Assembly: GCF_030296615.1 (NCBI RefSeq)
Contig: NZ_AP027732.1
Span: 3,167,042-3,231,041 of the forward strand
Source: Frondihabitans sucicola
GTDB lineage: Bacteria > Actinomycetota > Actinomycetes > Actinomycetales > Microbacteriaceae
Direction of reading: 5' to 3'
DNA: 64,000 nt
Part shown: positions 48,989 to 59,477 of the stretch, in pieces
Position numbering within the stretch: the first letter of the stretch is position 1
Layout: every line of letters starts with the position of its first letter
Notes under the pieces: model-generated
What the model saw: only the letters and a program-made list of their open reading frames with translations
What the model was told of the DNA's origin: nothing
Databases searched by the model: none
Made by a program: the position numbers and the translations under genes

Positions 48989-50095
48989 CTAGCGCTCGGT
49001 CTCGAGGCCGAGCGCGATCAGCTCGTCGAGCAGCGCGGGATAGCTGAGCCCCGACGCCAACCAGCAGGCCGGGAACATCGAGATGGGCGTGAAGCCCGGC
49101 ATCGTGTTGAGCTCGTTGACGACGAACCCTTCGCTCGTGAGGAACACGTCGACCCGTGCCAGGCCCGCCCCGCCGATGGCGTCGAACGCGCACGCGGCGA
49201 GGTCTTGGAACTCGGCCAGCTCGGCGTCGGAGAGGTCGGCCGGGCAGACCAGGTCGGCGCCGGGGGCGCCCAGGTACTTCGATTCGAAGTCGTAGAATTT
49301 GCCCGAACCGAGCACGATCTCTCCGGCGACCGACACGCGGGGGCACCGCCCGAGCGGCCGCCCAGGACCGCCGCTTCGAGCTCACGGCCGACGACCGCGG
49401 CCTCGATCAGCACTTTGGTGTCTTCGGCCAGCGCGACCTCCATGGCGGCGGCGAGCTCGGCCAGCGACGAGGCCTTCGAGACGCCGACGCTCGACCCGGC
49501 GCGCGCCGGCTTGACGAAGACGGGCCAGCCCAGCTCTTCGGCGTGCTCCTCGACCACGGCACGGCGATCGGCCCACTCGCGGGCCCGCACGGTGACCCAG
49601 GGGGCCACGTCGATGCCGGCGTGCTGGAGGACGGTCTTCGAGAAGTGCTTGTCCATTCCGACGGCCGAGCCGAGGATTCCGGCACCGACGTAGGGCAGCC
49701 CGACCAGCTCGAGCAGCCCCTGAACGCTGCCGTCTTCACCCCACGGACCGTGCAGGATCGGGAACACCACGTCGATCTCGCCGAGCGACGTCACCTCACC
49801 GCTCTCGGACTCCACGGTCATCTCGCGGGTCGACGCCGACTCCGGCCACCGGACTCGCGTGCCGTTGTCGACGACCTCGGGAAGCTTCTCGGGGTCGAGC
49901 GCGAAGTGTTCCGCATCGTCGGGCTGGAGGGTGAATGCACCGTCGCGCGTGATGCCGACCGGCACCACGTCGTACTTGTCACGGTCGAGCGCGGCCAGGA
50001 CTCCCCCGCCGTGGCGCAACTGATCGAGTGCTCGCTGGAGCGGCCGCCGAAGAGCAGGACGACGCGGAGCCGCGAGGAGTGGAAGTGTCGGTCAC
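48989..50095 (-). CDS. ddl: D-alanine-D-alanine ligase (three apparent frameshifts)
   Basis: ATP-grasp ligase for peptidoglycan precursor D-Ala-D-Ala; about 369 residues. Visible parts in successive frames: LLFGGRSSEHSIS, FPILHGPWGEDGSVQGLLEL, VFVKPARAGSSVGVSKA, then KYLGAPGADLVCPA and FVVNELNTMPGFTPISMFP. Breaks are at 50072 (one C/G), 50003-50007 and 49339-49343, each consistent with one missing base. GTG 50095 has AAAGG upstream. It follows gpsA by 32 bp. Confidence 0.88.
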
Positions 50096-50127
50096 GAGCG
50101 GGCGCCTTTCGGAACGAAGGTCGAGAT

Positions 50128-51264
50128 CTACTCGCCCTGCGGCTCGTCGGTCTCGGTGAGATGCGGCGCGATGTTGCGCGGATCCAGAGTACCGGCGAGC
50201 ACCTCGGCGACCTGTGTGACGATGGGCATGTCGACACCCCGCGACTGCGCCAGCTCGAGAATCGGCGCGACCGAGGCCAGCCCTTCGGCCGTCTGGTTCA
50301 TCTGGCGCACGACGTCGTCGAATCGATAACCCTGCCCGAGAAGTCGCCCGGCGGTGTTGTTGCGCGACAGTGGTGACTGGCAGGTCGCGATGAGGTCGCC
50401 CAGCCCGGCGAGCCCGGCGAGTGTCTCGGGCTTGGCCCCGAACGACACGGCGAAGCTGGTCATCTCGGCGAGACCGCGCGTGATGATCGACGCCTTCGTG
50501 TTCTCGCCGTAACCGACGCCGTCGACGATTCCGATGGCGACGGCGATGAGGTTCTTGAGGACGCCGCCGAACTCGGTGCCGATCACGTCGGTGTTGACGA
50601 ACGAACGGAAGTAGGGGTTGGTCGCGGTGGCCGCGACGAGCGTCGCCGTCTCGAGACTCTCGGACGACACCACGGCCGCGGTCGGCTGGCGCTTCGCGAT
50701 CTCGAGGGCGAGGTTCGGCCCGGAGGCGACCGCCACCAGCGCGGGATCGATCCCCAGCTCCTGGACGATCACCTCGCTCATGCGCAGCCCGGTGCCCTTC
50801 TCGACGCCTTTCATGAGGCTGACGACGGGAACGTCGGCCGGCAGGATCGCGCGCAGATCGGCCAGGTTCTGTCGCAGCGTCTGGCTCGGAACCGAGATGT
50901 AGATCTGCTCGGCGCCGCTCAGGACCGCCGAGATGCTCGACGACGCCGTCAGGGAGATCGGCAGGTTGATGCCGGGCAGGTAATCGGTGTTGCGATGCGT
51001 CTCGGTGATCTCCCGGGCGATCTCCGGGCGGCGGGCCCAGAGCTGCACCTCGGCGCCCCCTTCGGCGAGGACCTTGGCGAAGGTCGTGCCCCAGCTGCCC
51101 GCACCGAGCACGGCCACGCGGCGCTCGAGCGCTGCGGCCTGGACGATGGTGATCGCCTCGGTGGTGACGAAGCCCTGGCTGAGACGATCGAGCGATCCTG
51201 CGAGGGCACTCTTCGGGGCTTCGGCTTCGGCCTCGGCCCGCTTGCGACTACTTCTCTTGCTCAA
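50128..51264 (-). CDS. gpsA: Glycerol-3-phosphate dehydrogenase [NAD(P)+] with N-terminal extension
   Basis: Makes sn-glycerol-3-phosphate for phospholipids. NAD motif VAVLGAGSWGTTFAKVLAEG, SLMKGVEKGTGLRMSE, GPNLALEIA and catalytic Lys in GGVLKNLIAVAIGIVDGVGYG are present. The motif starts about 50 residues after a TTG at 51264; usual GpsA proteins begin only a few residues before it. An alternative GTG just before VAVLGAG would give a canonical length. The start overlaps the plsC stop. Confidence 0.93.
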   Translation of the reverse strand: MSKRSSRKRAEAEAEAPKSALAGSLDRLSQGFVTTEAITIVQAAALERRVAVLGAGSWGTTFAKVLAEGGAEVQLWARRPEIAREITETHRNTDYLPGINLPISLTASSSISAVLSGAEQIYISVPSQTLRQNLADLRAILPADVPVVSLMKGVEKGTGLRMSEVIVQELGIDPALVAVASGPNLALEIAKRQPTAAVVSSESLETATLVAATATNPYFRSFVNTDVIGTEFGGVLKNLIAVAIGIVDGVGYGENTKASIITRGLAEMTSFAVSFGAKPETLAGLAGLGDLIATCQSPLSRNNTAGRLLGQGYRFDDVVRQMNQTAEGLASVAPILELAQSRGVDMPIVTQVAEVLAGTLDPRNIAPHLTETDEPQGE

Positions 51265-52027
51265 AACGCCCGATCTCGGTCTGGTTGTGCTGCGCGGGGT
51301 CGTACCGGACGGTCGGCGGCGTGCCACCCCGCAGGGTCTGGACGAGCTCGGTGATCCTCGTCATGACGAGTTCGGTCGCTTCGGCGACCTCGTGCGCGTC
51401 GAGGTGCCTGCCTCGGTAGGCCGACAGGTCGACCGGGTCGCCGATCGCGACCGAGATATGGGTCCGCGGGAAGAAGCGGACGCCCTTCGAGTACCGTCCC
51501 ATGATCTTGTCGGCACCCCAGTGCGCCATGGGGATCAACGGGACGCCGGCCTCGAGGGCGAGCCGGACGGCGCCGCTCTTGCCGCGCATCGGCCAGAGAT
51601 CGGGCTCGCGCGTGAGGCTGCCCTCCGGGTAGACGATGATGCCCTCGCCGCGCTGCGCGGCGATCCGTCCTGCCGCGACCGGGTCGGAGTTGCGCGTGCG
51701 ACCGGTGCGATCGACCGGGACCTGCCCCGTGGAACGCATGACCCAACCGAGAAAGGGGACCTTCCAGAGCGACGCCTTCGCCAGGAACCTCGGCACCCGG
51801 CCGAGCCGCCAGATGGTCAGCCCGACGACCAGCGGATCGTAATTGCTGAAATGGTTCGGCGTGATGACGTAGCCGCCGCGCGCGGGGAGCTTCTCTTTGC
51901 CGTGGACCTCATAGCTCGCCTGGAGCATGAGCAACGGGAACACGAGGCGCCCGAAGAATCCGAAGGTGTTGTTTCTCTCGCGGATGCGTGTGAGTGAGGG
52001 TGGGAGGGGAGCGTCGGGGTTGGTCAT
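51248..52027 (-). CDS. plsC: 1-acyl-sn-glycerol-3-phosphate acyltransferase
   Basis: LPA acyltransferase-type enzyme of 259 residues. Motif I NHFSNYDPL (His-x4-Asp), STGQVPVDRTGR, EGSLTREPDLWPMRGKSGAV with the EGxx motif, and PLIPMAHWG are all present. It follows murA by 25 bp and precedes gpsA, giving the murA-plsC-gpsA-ddl order common in actinobacteria. Confidence 0.93.
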   Translation of the reverse strand: MTNPDAPLPPSLTRIRERNNTFGFFGRLVFPLLMLQASYEVHGKEKLPARGGYVITPNHFSNYDPLVVGLTIWRLGRVPRFLAKASLWKVPFLGWVMRSTGQVPVDRTGRTRNSDPVAAGRIAAQRGEGIIVYPEGSLTREPDLWPMRGKSGAVRLALEAGVPLIPMAHWGADKIMGRYSKGVRFFPRTHISVAIGDPVDLSAYRGRHLDAHEVAEATELVMTRITELVQTLRGGTPPTVRYDPAQHNQTEIGRFEQEK

Positions 52028-52052
52028 CTGGTCACCGACGGGACGGCTTCGC

Positions 52053-53419
52053 TCAGCCCTTGAAGTCGAAGTCGGCGCCCAGCTTGCGCAGCTTCGCCAC
52101 GAAGTGCTCGTACCCGCGGGCGATGATGCCGACGTTCGTGATCTTCGACTCCCCTCGGCCGTGAGCGCAGCGATGAGGTGACTGAAGCCGCCGCGGAGGT
52201 CGGGGACGCGGATGTCGGCGCCGTGGAGCGCCGTCGGACCGGTGATGACGGCCGCCTGCTCGAAGTCGCGGCGAGCGACGCGGCGCTCGACGTTCTTCAG
52301 GCCGTCTTTGTGGACGACGATCTTCGCCCCCATGTCGTTGAGCGCCTCCGTGAACTGGAAGCGGTTCTCGTAGACGGTCTCGTGCACGATCGACACGCCG
52401 TGCGCCTGGGTCAGCGCCACGACGAGCGGCTGCTGCCAGTCGGTCATGAAGCCGGGGTGCACGTCGGTCTCGATGACGACCGGCTTGAGGTCGCCTCCCG
52501 GGTGGTAGAAGCGGATGCCGTCTTCGTGGACGTCGAACTCTCCGCCGACCTTGCGGAACACGTTCAAGAAGGTCATCAGGTCTTGCTGCTTGGCGCCCTC
52601 GACGAAGATGTCGCCCTTGGTGGCCAGCGCTGCCGCGGCCCAGGAGGCGGCCTCGTTGCGGTCGTTGATGGCGCGGTGCGTGTAGCCGCGGAGCGACGTG
52701 ACGCCCTCGATGAAGATGACGCGGTTGGGTTCGACGTTGACGATCGCGCCCATTTTCTGCAGGATCGCGATGAGGTCCATGATCTCGGGCTCGATCGCGG
52801 CGTTGCGCAGCTCGGTGACGCCCTCTGCCAGGACCGCCGTCAGAAGCACCTGCTCGGTGGCGCCCACGCTCGGGTAGGGCAGCTCGATGTTGGCGCCCTT
52901 GAGGCCGTTGGGGGCCGTGAGGTGGATGCCGTTGTACGACTTGTCGACGACCGCGCCGAACGCACGAAGGGCGTCCATGTGGAAGTCGATGGGGCGGTCG
53001 CCGATGCGGCAGCCGCCGAGGTCGGGGATAAACGCCTCGCCGAGGCGGTGCAGGAGCGGGCCGCAGAACAGGATCGGAATGCGGCTGGAGCCGGCGTGCG
53101 CGTCGATCTCGGCGAAGTGCGCGCTTTCGACATTGGACGGGTCGAGGATCATCTCGCCCCGGGCCGGGTCGGTGATGCGCACCCCGTGGATGGACAGGAG
53201 ACCCCGGACGACGTTGACATCGCTGATGTCGGGAACGTCTTTCAGGATGCTCGGGGTGTCGCCGAGGAGGGAGGCGACCATGGCCTTGGTGGCGAGGTTC
53301 TTGGCCCCGCGCACCTCGATGCGACCGATCAGCGGTTTGCCGCCGCGGATGACGATCTCGTCGGACTTGAGGCCCACGCGGGCACCCGCTGCTGCTGCAT
53401 CCTGAACAAGAGAGTTCAC
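52053..53419 (-). CDS. murA: UDP-N-acetylglucosamine 1-carboxyvinyltransferase (one apparent frameshift)
   Basis: First committed step of peptidoglycan synthesis. It has 455 residues. Lys-Asn in RGAKNLATKAMV, fosfomycin-target loop GGCRIGDRPIDFH with its Cys, and HRAINDRNEAASW are visible. The C-terminus is in another frame; one missing base at the C-run 52151-52154 restores TAEGESKITNVGIIARGYEH. GTG 53419 overlaps the leuD stop by 1 bp (TAGTG). Confidence 0.93.
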
Positions 53420-54030
53420 TACTTCACCGGCAATGTCTTGGGCCGCCAGGTGGCGCGGCGCGATTCGAATTCTGTGATTGCGGCCTCGTCGCGGAGGGTC
53501 AGGGCGATGTCGTCCAGGCCTTCGAGGAGACGCCACTTAGTGTAAGCATCGACTTCGAACGAAACCGTGAGGCTGCCGACCGTGGCGGTTTGTTCGGGAA
53601 GGTCAACCGTGATCTCGGGTGCGCCCTTCCCGTTCGCCACGGATTCGTCGATCAGCGCCCAGATCTTCTCGATGTCGGGTTCGGCCACGACGGCTGCCAG
53701 CAGCCCCTGCTTGCCCGAGTTGCCCCGGAAGATGTCGCCGAAGCGAGGGCTCAGGACGACGTCGAAGCCGAAGTCGCGAAGCGCCCAGACGGCGTGCTCG
53801 CGACTCGAGCCCGTGCCGAAGTCGGGGCCGGCCACGAGGACCTTGGCGCCCTGGTACTCGGGCTTATTGAGGACGAAGTCGGGATCTTGGCGCCAGGCGT
53901 AGAACAGGGCGTCTTCGAAACCGGTCTTGGTGACCCGCTTGAGGAACACGGCCGGGATGATCTGGTCGGTGTCGACGTTCGACCGCTTCAGGGGCGCGGC
54001 AGGGCCCGTGACGATGGTGGTCTTGTGCAT
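53419..54030 (-). CDS. leuD: 3-isopropylmalate dehydratase small subunit
   Basis: LeuCD isomerase subunit for leucine synthesis. It has 203 residues with the LeuD fold: [36 protein letters not shown] and [21 protein letters not shown] 54030 overlaps the leuC stop by 1 bp (TAATG), so leuC-leuD-murA are coupled. Confidence 0.96.
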   Translation of the reverse strand: MHKTTIVTGPAAPLKRSNVDTDQIIPAVFLKRVTKTGFEDALFYAWRQDPDFVLNKPEYQGAKVLVAGPDFGTGSSREHAVWALRDFGFDVVLSPRFGDIFRGNSGKQGLLAAVVAEPDIEKIWALIDESVANGKGAPEITVDLPEQTATVGSLTVSFEVDAYTKWRLLEGLDDIALTLRDEAAITEFESRRATWRPKTLPVK

Positions 54031-55488
54031 TACAGGGCCCCTTCGAGGGTCGACTCGGACGAGGTCTGCGACGCCTCGATGTCCCACGGGCTGGACAGCG
54101 TGCCGCGAATGGCGGTCGCCGCTGCGACGAGGGGAGAGACCAGATGCGTGCGGCCGCCCTTGCCCTGGCGGCCCTCGAAGTTGCGGTTCGAGGTCGATGC
54201 GCAGCGCTCCCCGGAGCCAGTTGATCGGGGTTCATGCCGAGACACATCGAGCACCCCGCGAAACGCCACTCGGCGCCGAAGTCGGTGAAGACCTTGTCGA
54301 GCCCCTCGGCTTCGGCCTCGATGCGCACGCGCGCCGAACCCGGAACGACCATGACGCGGACGCCGTCGGCTTTCTTCTGGCCGCGGACGATCGAGGCGAA
54401 GGCGCGCAGGTCTTCGATGCGGCTGTTGGTGCACGAGCCCATGAAGACCGCGTCGACCGGAATCTCTTTCATCGGGGTGCCGGCGACAAGGTCCATGTAG
54501 GTCAGGGCCCGCTCGGCGGCTGCGCGCTCGTTCGGGTCGGCGACGGCTGAAGGATCGGGAACGGTCTCGGAGAGCGAGACGCCCTGGCCGGGGTTCGTGC
54601 CCCACGTGACGAACGGCTCGAGCTCGTTCGCGTCGAGGTACACCTCGGCGTCGAACACCGCGTCGTCATCTGTCGGCAGCGTGTTCCAGTAGGCGACGGC
54701 TTCGTCCCACTCGGTGCCCTGGGGCGCGTGCGGCTTGCCCTCGAGGTAGTCGTAGGTGGTCTGATCGGGGGCGACCATGCCGGCGCGGGCGCCGGCTTCG
54801 ATCGACATGTTGCAGATGGTCATGCGGCCCTCCATGGAGAGGGCGCGGATCGCGCTGCCGCGGTACTCGAGCACGTAACCCTGACCACCGCCGGTGCCGA
54901 TCTTGGCGATGACGGCGAGGATGATGTCTTTGGCGGTGACGCCGGGGCGCAACTCGCCCTCGACCGTGATGGCCATGGTCTTGAACGGCTTGAGCGGCAG
55001 CGTCTGCGTGGCGAGGACGTGCTCGACCTCGCTGGTGCCGATCCCGAAGGCCATGGCGCCGAAGGCGCCGTGGGTCGAGGTGTGGGAGTCGCCGCAGACG
55101 ACCGTGATGCCCGGCATGGTGAGGCCGAGCTGCGGACCGACGACGTGAACGATGCCCTGCTCGGCGTCGCCGAGGAGTGCAGACGGACGCCGAACTCGGC
55201 CGCGTTGTTGCGCAGGGTGTCGATCTGGGTACGGCTCGTGAGATCGGCGATCGGCCGGTCGATCGCAAGGGTCGGGGTGTTGTGGTCTTCTGTCGCGATC
55301 GTGAGGTCGAGGCGGCGGACCGGGCGGTCGGCCTGACGAAGACCGTCGAACGCCTGGGGGCTGGTCACCTCGTGGACGAGGTGGAGGTCGATGTAGAGGA
55401 GGTCGGGAGCACCGTCGGCGCCCTTGACGACCACGTGGTCGTCCCACACTTTTTCGGCCAGCGTTCGGCCCCTCAAGGATTCAGCCAC
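54030..55488 (-). CDS. leuC: 3-isopropylmalate dehydratase large subunit (two apparent frameshifts)
   Basis: Aconitase-family 4Fe-4S subunit of about 486 residues. [11 protein letters not shown] start, [36 protein letters not shown] and [15 protein letters not shown] show the cluster cysteines. Breaks at 55174-55175 (restores RLHSLGDAEQG) and 54209-54212 (restores [19 protein letters not shown]) each need one base. GTG 55488 has a strong GGAGGGAAGG upstream and is preferred over ATG 55503. Confidence 0.93.
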
Positions 55489-55635
55489 AGGCCTTCCCTC
55501 CATCGATGATCAGCGGATCGAACGAGTCTACCGCCGTGTTACGGCATTGTTTCCCGGCGGGCCTCCGGCGGGTCGACCGGCCCGGAATAGCATGGGCAGG
55601 GCCCGATCGCCGGGTCGTCGAGGGCGAGGTGCGAC

Positions 55636-57210
55636 ATGGCCGACTGGTCACCGCCCCGACCCGAGCGAGCCGTTCCCGGCCTCCGCGACGCACCTCCGCT
55701 CGTGCCGCGCAGACCCGCCGGCGAGGAGGGTGAGCCGGGTCGCCGGGATCCTGCGCGCTCCCAACCATCAAGACCGGCTCCGCGGCGACGGACGCCGGCC
55801 TGGCGACGCTCCCCGCGGCGAGCTGTCGCGGCCGCGTTCGTCGTGCTCGCCGCCGGGACGGCCGTCATCACGGGTCTCGGCGCCTCGCTGACGCCCGTGT
55901 ACGGAAACCTGTCGCCCTACCGGGAGAGCGGAGTGGTCGACGTGCGATCGGCCCCGCACTCAACGGGATGGACGACGGACCTCGCGCGGAGCATCCTGCC
56001 GGGTGTTCCCGTCCGATGCGTCTCGTTCACGTCGTCGCAGTCGACCGACTCGCTGGTCCTTCTGACCGGGGCGTCTCAGCCGCTCGGATCGAGCACGGGC
56101 TGCTCCACGCTGACGTCCAGTCAGGTGAGGTCGACCATCGCGCTGTTCGATGCGGCGACCGGACGCGTGCTGTGGACGAAGAACCTCGGCACCCTGTTCT
56201 CGGCGGACGCGGGCACCGTCACCCTGCAGCAGAGCGCGATCGTCTCGGCGGCCGGACGTGTCGTCCTCCAGGCGACGGTCGGCGGCCGGTACAGCGTCGC
56301 GACGCTGGCGATCCCCACCGGACGGGAGACCGGCTCGGTGGTGCAGCCACCCGACCAGGTCGGCCAGTCCCCCGTGATCGCCGGAACCCTGCTGCTCTAC
56401 TCGGGGAGCACCTCCCGAGAGGGATCGACCGAGTGGACACTGGTCGACGTGCGGCGTCTCGGGCGGCCGCTGTGGACCGCGGTCCTGCCCGACTCCGATT
56501 CGCCCTGGCTCACCCGACGCGCCGCCTTCGCGACGATCGACGGCCGGTCGATGCGGATCGACGGACGCTCGGGCAGGATGACGGAATTCGGCGGCGGCTC
56601 CGTCGACCTGTCGAACACCCTCCAGGACGTCGACGGCCTCTACACGACGCACGTGGTGCAGGCAGGCACGATCGTGACCGCCTGGGATGCCGACGGCAGG
56701 CGCCTCTGGTCACGGAGCGGCTTCGGCGACCTGACCGGAGTCTCCCGCGACTGCGTGGTGGTGGCACTGCCGGGGACGACCAAGCTGACCTGCCTCGACC
56801 ACGGTGACGGGCGGTCCAGGTGGACGACCGACGTCGGTTCCCTGGCGTACGCGACCTTCTTGCCAGGGCAGACCAGCCGGGACGTGCCGGTCTACCGGAG
56901 CCTGGGCAACCGTACCGAGATCGTGATGATCGACGGCGACACCGGCAAGCGGGAGTACGTCCTGCGGCTCGAACCGCAGACGCAGGTGATCGCGGTGTCT
57001 CGCACGACGGGCTATCTCCGCACGTCGAGCGAGACGGGGACGGCCACGCAGCTCACCGCCTTCGACGTCCACTCCGGACGAACGCTCTGGACCAGGGCGA
57101 CCGGCGCGGACGGCGACACCGAGTTCTGGGGCGGGCACCTCGTGAGCGTCGATGCAGGGCAGGTGGCACGGGAACTCGGCACCCGTCCACCGACGATCCT
57201 CGGAGACTAG
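55636..57210 (+). CDS. Membrane-anchored PQQ-like beta-propeller protein 1
   Basis: A 524-residue protein: a Pro/Arg-rich cytoplasmic N-terminus (1-62), one membrane helix (about 63-85, AVAAAFVVLAAGTAVITGLG), then a secreted domain with repeated blades of the form LFDAATGRVLWTK, AWDADGRRLWSR, CLDHGDGRSRWTTD, DVHSGRTLWTR. This resembles PQQ/WD40-like propellers without the enzyme's PQQ site. It is a tandem paralogue of the next gene. I do not know its role; such proteins may bind wall or act as scaffold. SD GAGGTG precedes ATG. Confidence 0.75.
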   Translation: MADWSPPRPERAVPGLRDAPPLVPRRPAGEEGEPGRRDPARSQPSRPAPRRRTPAWRRSPRRAVAAAFVVLAAGTAVITGLGASLTPVYGNLSPYRESGVVDVRSAPHSTGWTTDLARSILPGVPVRCVSFTSSQSTDSLVLLTGASQPLGSSTGCSTLTSSQVRSTIALFDAATGRVLWTKNLGTLFSADAGTVTLQQSAIVSAAGRVVLQATVGGRYSVATLAIPTGRETGSVVQPPDQVGQSPVIAGTLLLYSGSTSREGSTEWTLVDVRRLGRPLWTAVLPDSDSPWLTRRAAFATIDGRSMRIDGRSGRMTEFGGGSVDLSNTLQDVDGLYTTHVVQAGTIVTAWDADGRRLWSRSGFGDLTGVSRDCVVVALPGTTKLTCLDHGDGRSRWTTDVGSLAYATFLPGQTSRDVPVYRSLGNRTEIVMIDGDTGKREYVLRLEPQTQVIAVSRTTGYLRTSSETGTATQLTAFDVHSGRTLWTRATGADGDTEFWGGHLVSVDAGQVARELGTRPPTILGD

Positions 57211-57264
57211 GATTCGACCCACCGGCGGCTGCCGGCGAACGGTTCTGTCGCGCGAGGAGGCTCG

Positions 57265-58984
57265 ATGGCCGAGAGCTCTGGCGACGCTGGACTGCGCGAA
57301 GCGGCCGGGCTCGAGGTCGCCCCGAGCACCGCTCGGTCGACGGAGGCACAGGCGCCGGCACAGACGCCGGCGCCGACGAGCGGCGACACGTGGACACCGC
57401 CTCGTCCCCCGCCGACACCTCCGTCTGGGCGGCCGGAGACGCGTCTTTTCGTCGGGCTACGCTCCCCGCCCGAGAGCCGCTGCCAGTCCTCGGCGACCAC
57501 GCCGCCGCCGAAGTACCGACCTTCGTCGGTCCGTCGCGCGGCCGTCGGCGGCGCGGTTCGCAGCGGGGCAGGATCGCGAGGTTCTGGGCCCGGATCGGCG
57601 TGGGGCGTCGGATCCTGCTCTCGTACGCCGGTCTCGCCGGCCTCATCGTCGTGGTGACCGCGGTCGGAGCCGCTCTGCAACCGACCTACGGCTCACTGAC
57701 CCCGTGGCAGGGCATCCGGGTCGACGATCTCCGCAGCTCCCCCGCCGAGAGCTCCTGGGCGGTCGACCTCGCGTCGACCCTTGCACCCGGGTCCCCGCCG
57801 GAGTGCCTCCGCTTCACCGCCGTGGACGTGGGGCAGGATCTCGCCGCGGTGCGCGCCGACTCCGCGTGGACGTACGGCTTCTCGGAGGACTCGCTCTGCT
57901 CCGTGGTGCCCGAGGGGTTCCGCTCGCGCGTCGCCCTTCTGGACACGGCTACGGGCGCGGTGCGCTGGGTGCACGACTTCAGCACCGACATCGAGACGAC
58001 CAGCGGGGTGTCGGTCTCGTGGATGTCGACCGTCGACCACGCTTCGCGCCTCCTGGTGCGGGCTGGGACGTCGTCGCAGTCGATCGTCGAGAGCCTCTCG
58101 CTGGGTACCGGCCAGGTGCTCGAGTCGACCGGGAGCCAGCACTGGTCGCAGGACGACCGCTTCACCGCCGAAGGCAACGTCGTCGCGACGGGGGTGCTCA
58201 GCGCCGACAATCTCACCTACGTCTACGAGCTCCGCGACGCCGACGACCTCGGAACGATCGTCTGGCGCGGCACCGGCAATGAGACGGCCACGATGATCGC
58301 CCTGCACGACCGACTGCTGCTCGGCGACCGCGGAACACTGCAGATTCCGCTGGCGACGGGGGCGGCCAGCCCGTGGGGCGGTCCGGTCGACACCTCGCTC
58401 GGCTACGCGGTGCACGGCGACACGGTCTTCGCACCGCACACCTCGGGCGTCGGCGTCACGGCCACGCCGGCCACCGGGTTCTCCGCGGTCGACCGCACGG
58501 GTCACGTGCTGTGGACCTCGCCCTGAACCTCCGGGGCAGCTACTCGCTGACGAGATCCTGCCTGGCCGTGACCAACCACGACGGCAATCGCCTGACCTGC
58601 CTCGACTACCGCACCGGCGAGGCGCTGTGGACGCAGGACATCGGCACCTTCTCGTACGCCGGGAGCGCGCTCGGACAGCAGAGCGACGACATCTACACGG
58701 TCTCGACCACCGATAAGGCACGAGTCGTCGCCATCGACGGGAAGACCGGCCGACAGCGATTCAGCGCCGACGTGCCCGCCGGCTCGTACGTGGTCGCCGC
58801 CGGGCACACCGTCGCCTACGCGCTCGCCTACGGGATCTCCGGATCCCGCTCCAGCGTGATCGCTCTCGACGTCTCGAGCGGCAAGCGTCTCTGGACGCAC
58901 TCGTCCCAGTTGCAGCTGTCGCTCTGGGGCGGTCACCTCATCGACGTCGGGATGGACGGACTCGCGCGGCGCCTCGACCGCTGA
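57265..58984 (+). CDS. Membrane-anchored PQQ-like beta-propeller protein 2 (two apparent frameshifts)
   Basis: Paralogue of the upstream gene, about 573 residues. It has a longer Pro/Ala-rich cytoplasmic N-terminus, a membrane helix (LLSYAGLAGLIVVVTAVGAA) and matching blades (LLDTATGAVRWVHD, CLDYRTGEALWTQDIG, ALDVSSGKRLWTHS). Both end with a WGGHL-type segment. Frame breaks at 57406-57410 and 58516-58517, each restored by one C. ATG 57265 has GAGGAGG. Likely arose by tandem duplication; function unknown. Confidence 0.72.
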
Positions 58985-59023
58985 GACCGGCCGCGCCGCC
59001 CCGGGCGGCGTAGGTTCACGAAC

Positions 59024-59464
59024 ATGAGCGACGCACCCGACCCAGACCATGTCCGGCCCGACGGCGTCGACGACGCCACGGTCGAGGCCCTCGGGAAAGT
59101 GAGCGAGGCGTTCGAGGTGATCGAGAACGCCCGCGGCTTTCTGTACGGATTCCACCGCATGACGGGCCAGGCCGATCTCGCGCTCGGCGAAGCGGTCGAC
59201 CTGCTCCGCGAGGCCGGCCACACGGCCATCGCGGATCGCTTCGAACGCGACATCGTCGGCCGAAACGTGATCGAGGGCCGCTGGACGTTCCAGATCGTCG
59301 AAGACTTCGACGCGAGCTACTACGAGCCGTTCCGCGAGGCCGAGCGCGCCGCGCGCGACGAACTCCTCGGCGGACGCCGCCACGTCTTCGAATCGGAGAT
59401 GAAAGAAGCCAGACGAACACACGGGGCGAGGCACCACGAGTCGCGACCGGCGCCGGGGGTCTGA
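59024..59464 (+). CDS. Conserved hypothetical protein, helical
   Basis: A 146-residue, Asp/Glu/Arg-rich protein with no membrane segment. It contains helical stretches such as VEALGKVSEAFEVIENARGFL and LALGEAVDLLREAGHTAIADRF, and ends in a basic tail. I do not recognise a family. It lies 39 bp downstream of the second propeller gene and convergent with nadR. Codon use is like its neighbours, so it is probably real. Confidence 0.65.
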   Translation: MSDAPDPDHVRPDGVDDATVEALGKVSEAFEVIENARGFLYGFHRMTGQADLALGEAVDLLREAGHTAIADRFERDIVGRNVIEGRWTFQIVEDFDASYYEPFREAERAARDELLGGRRHVFESEMKEARRTHGARHHESRPAPGV

Positions 59465-59477
59465 GCGGCGGCTCCGC

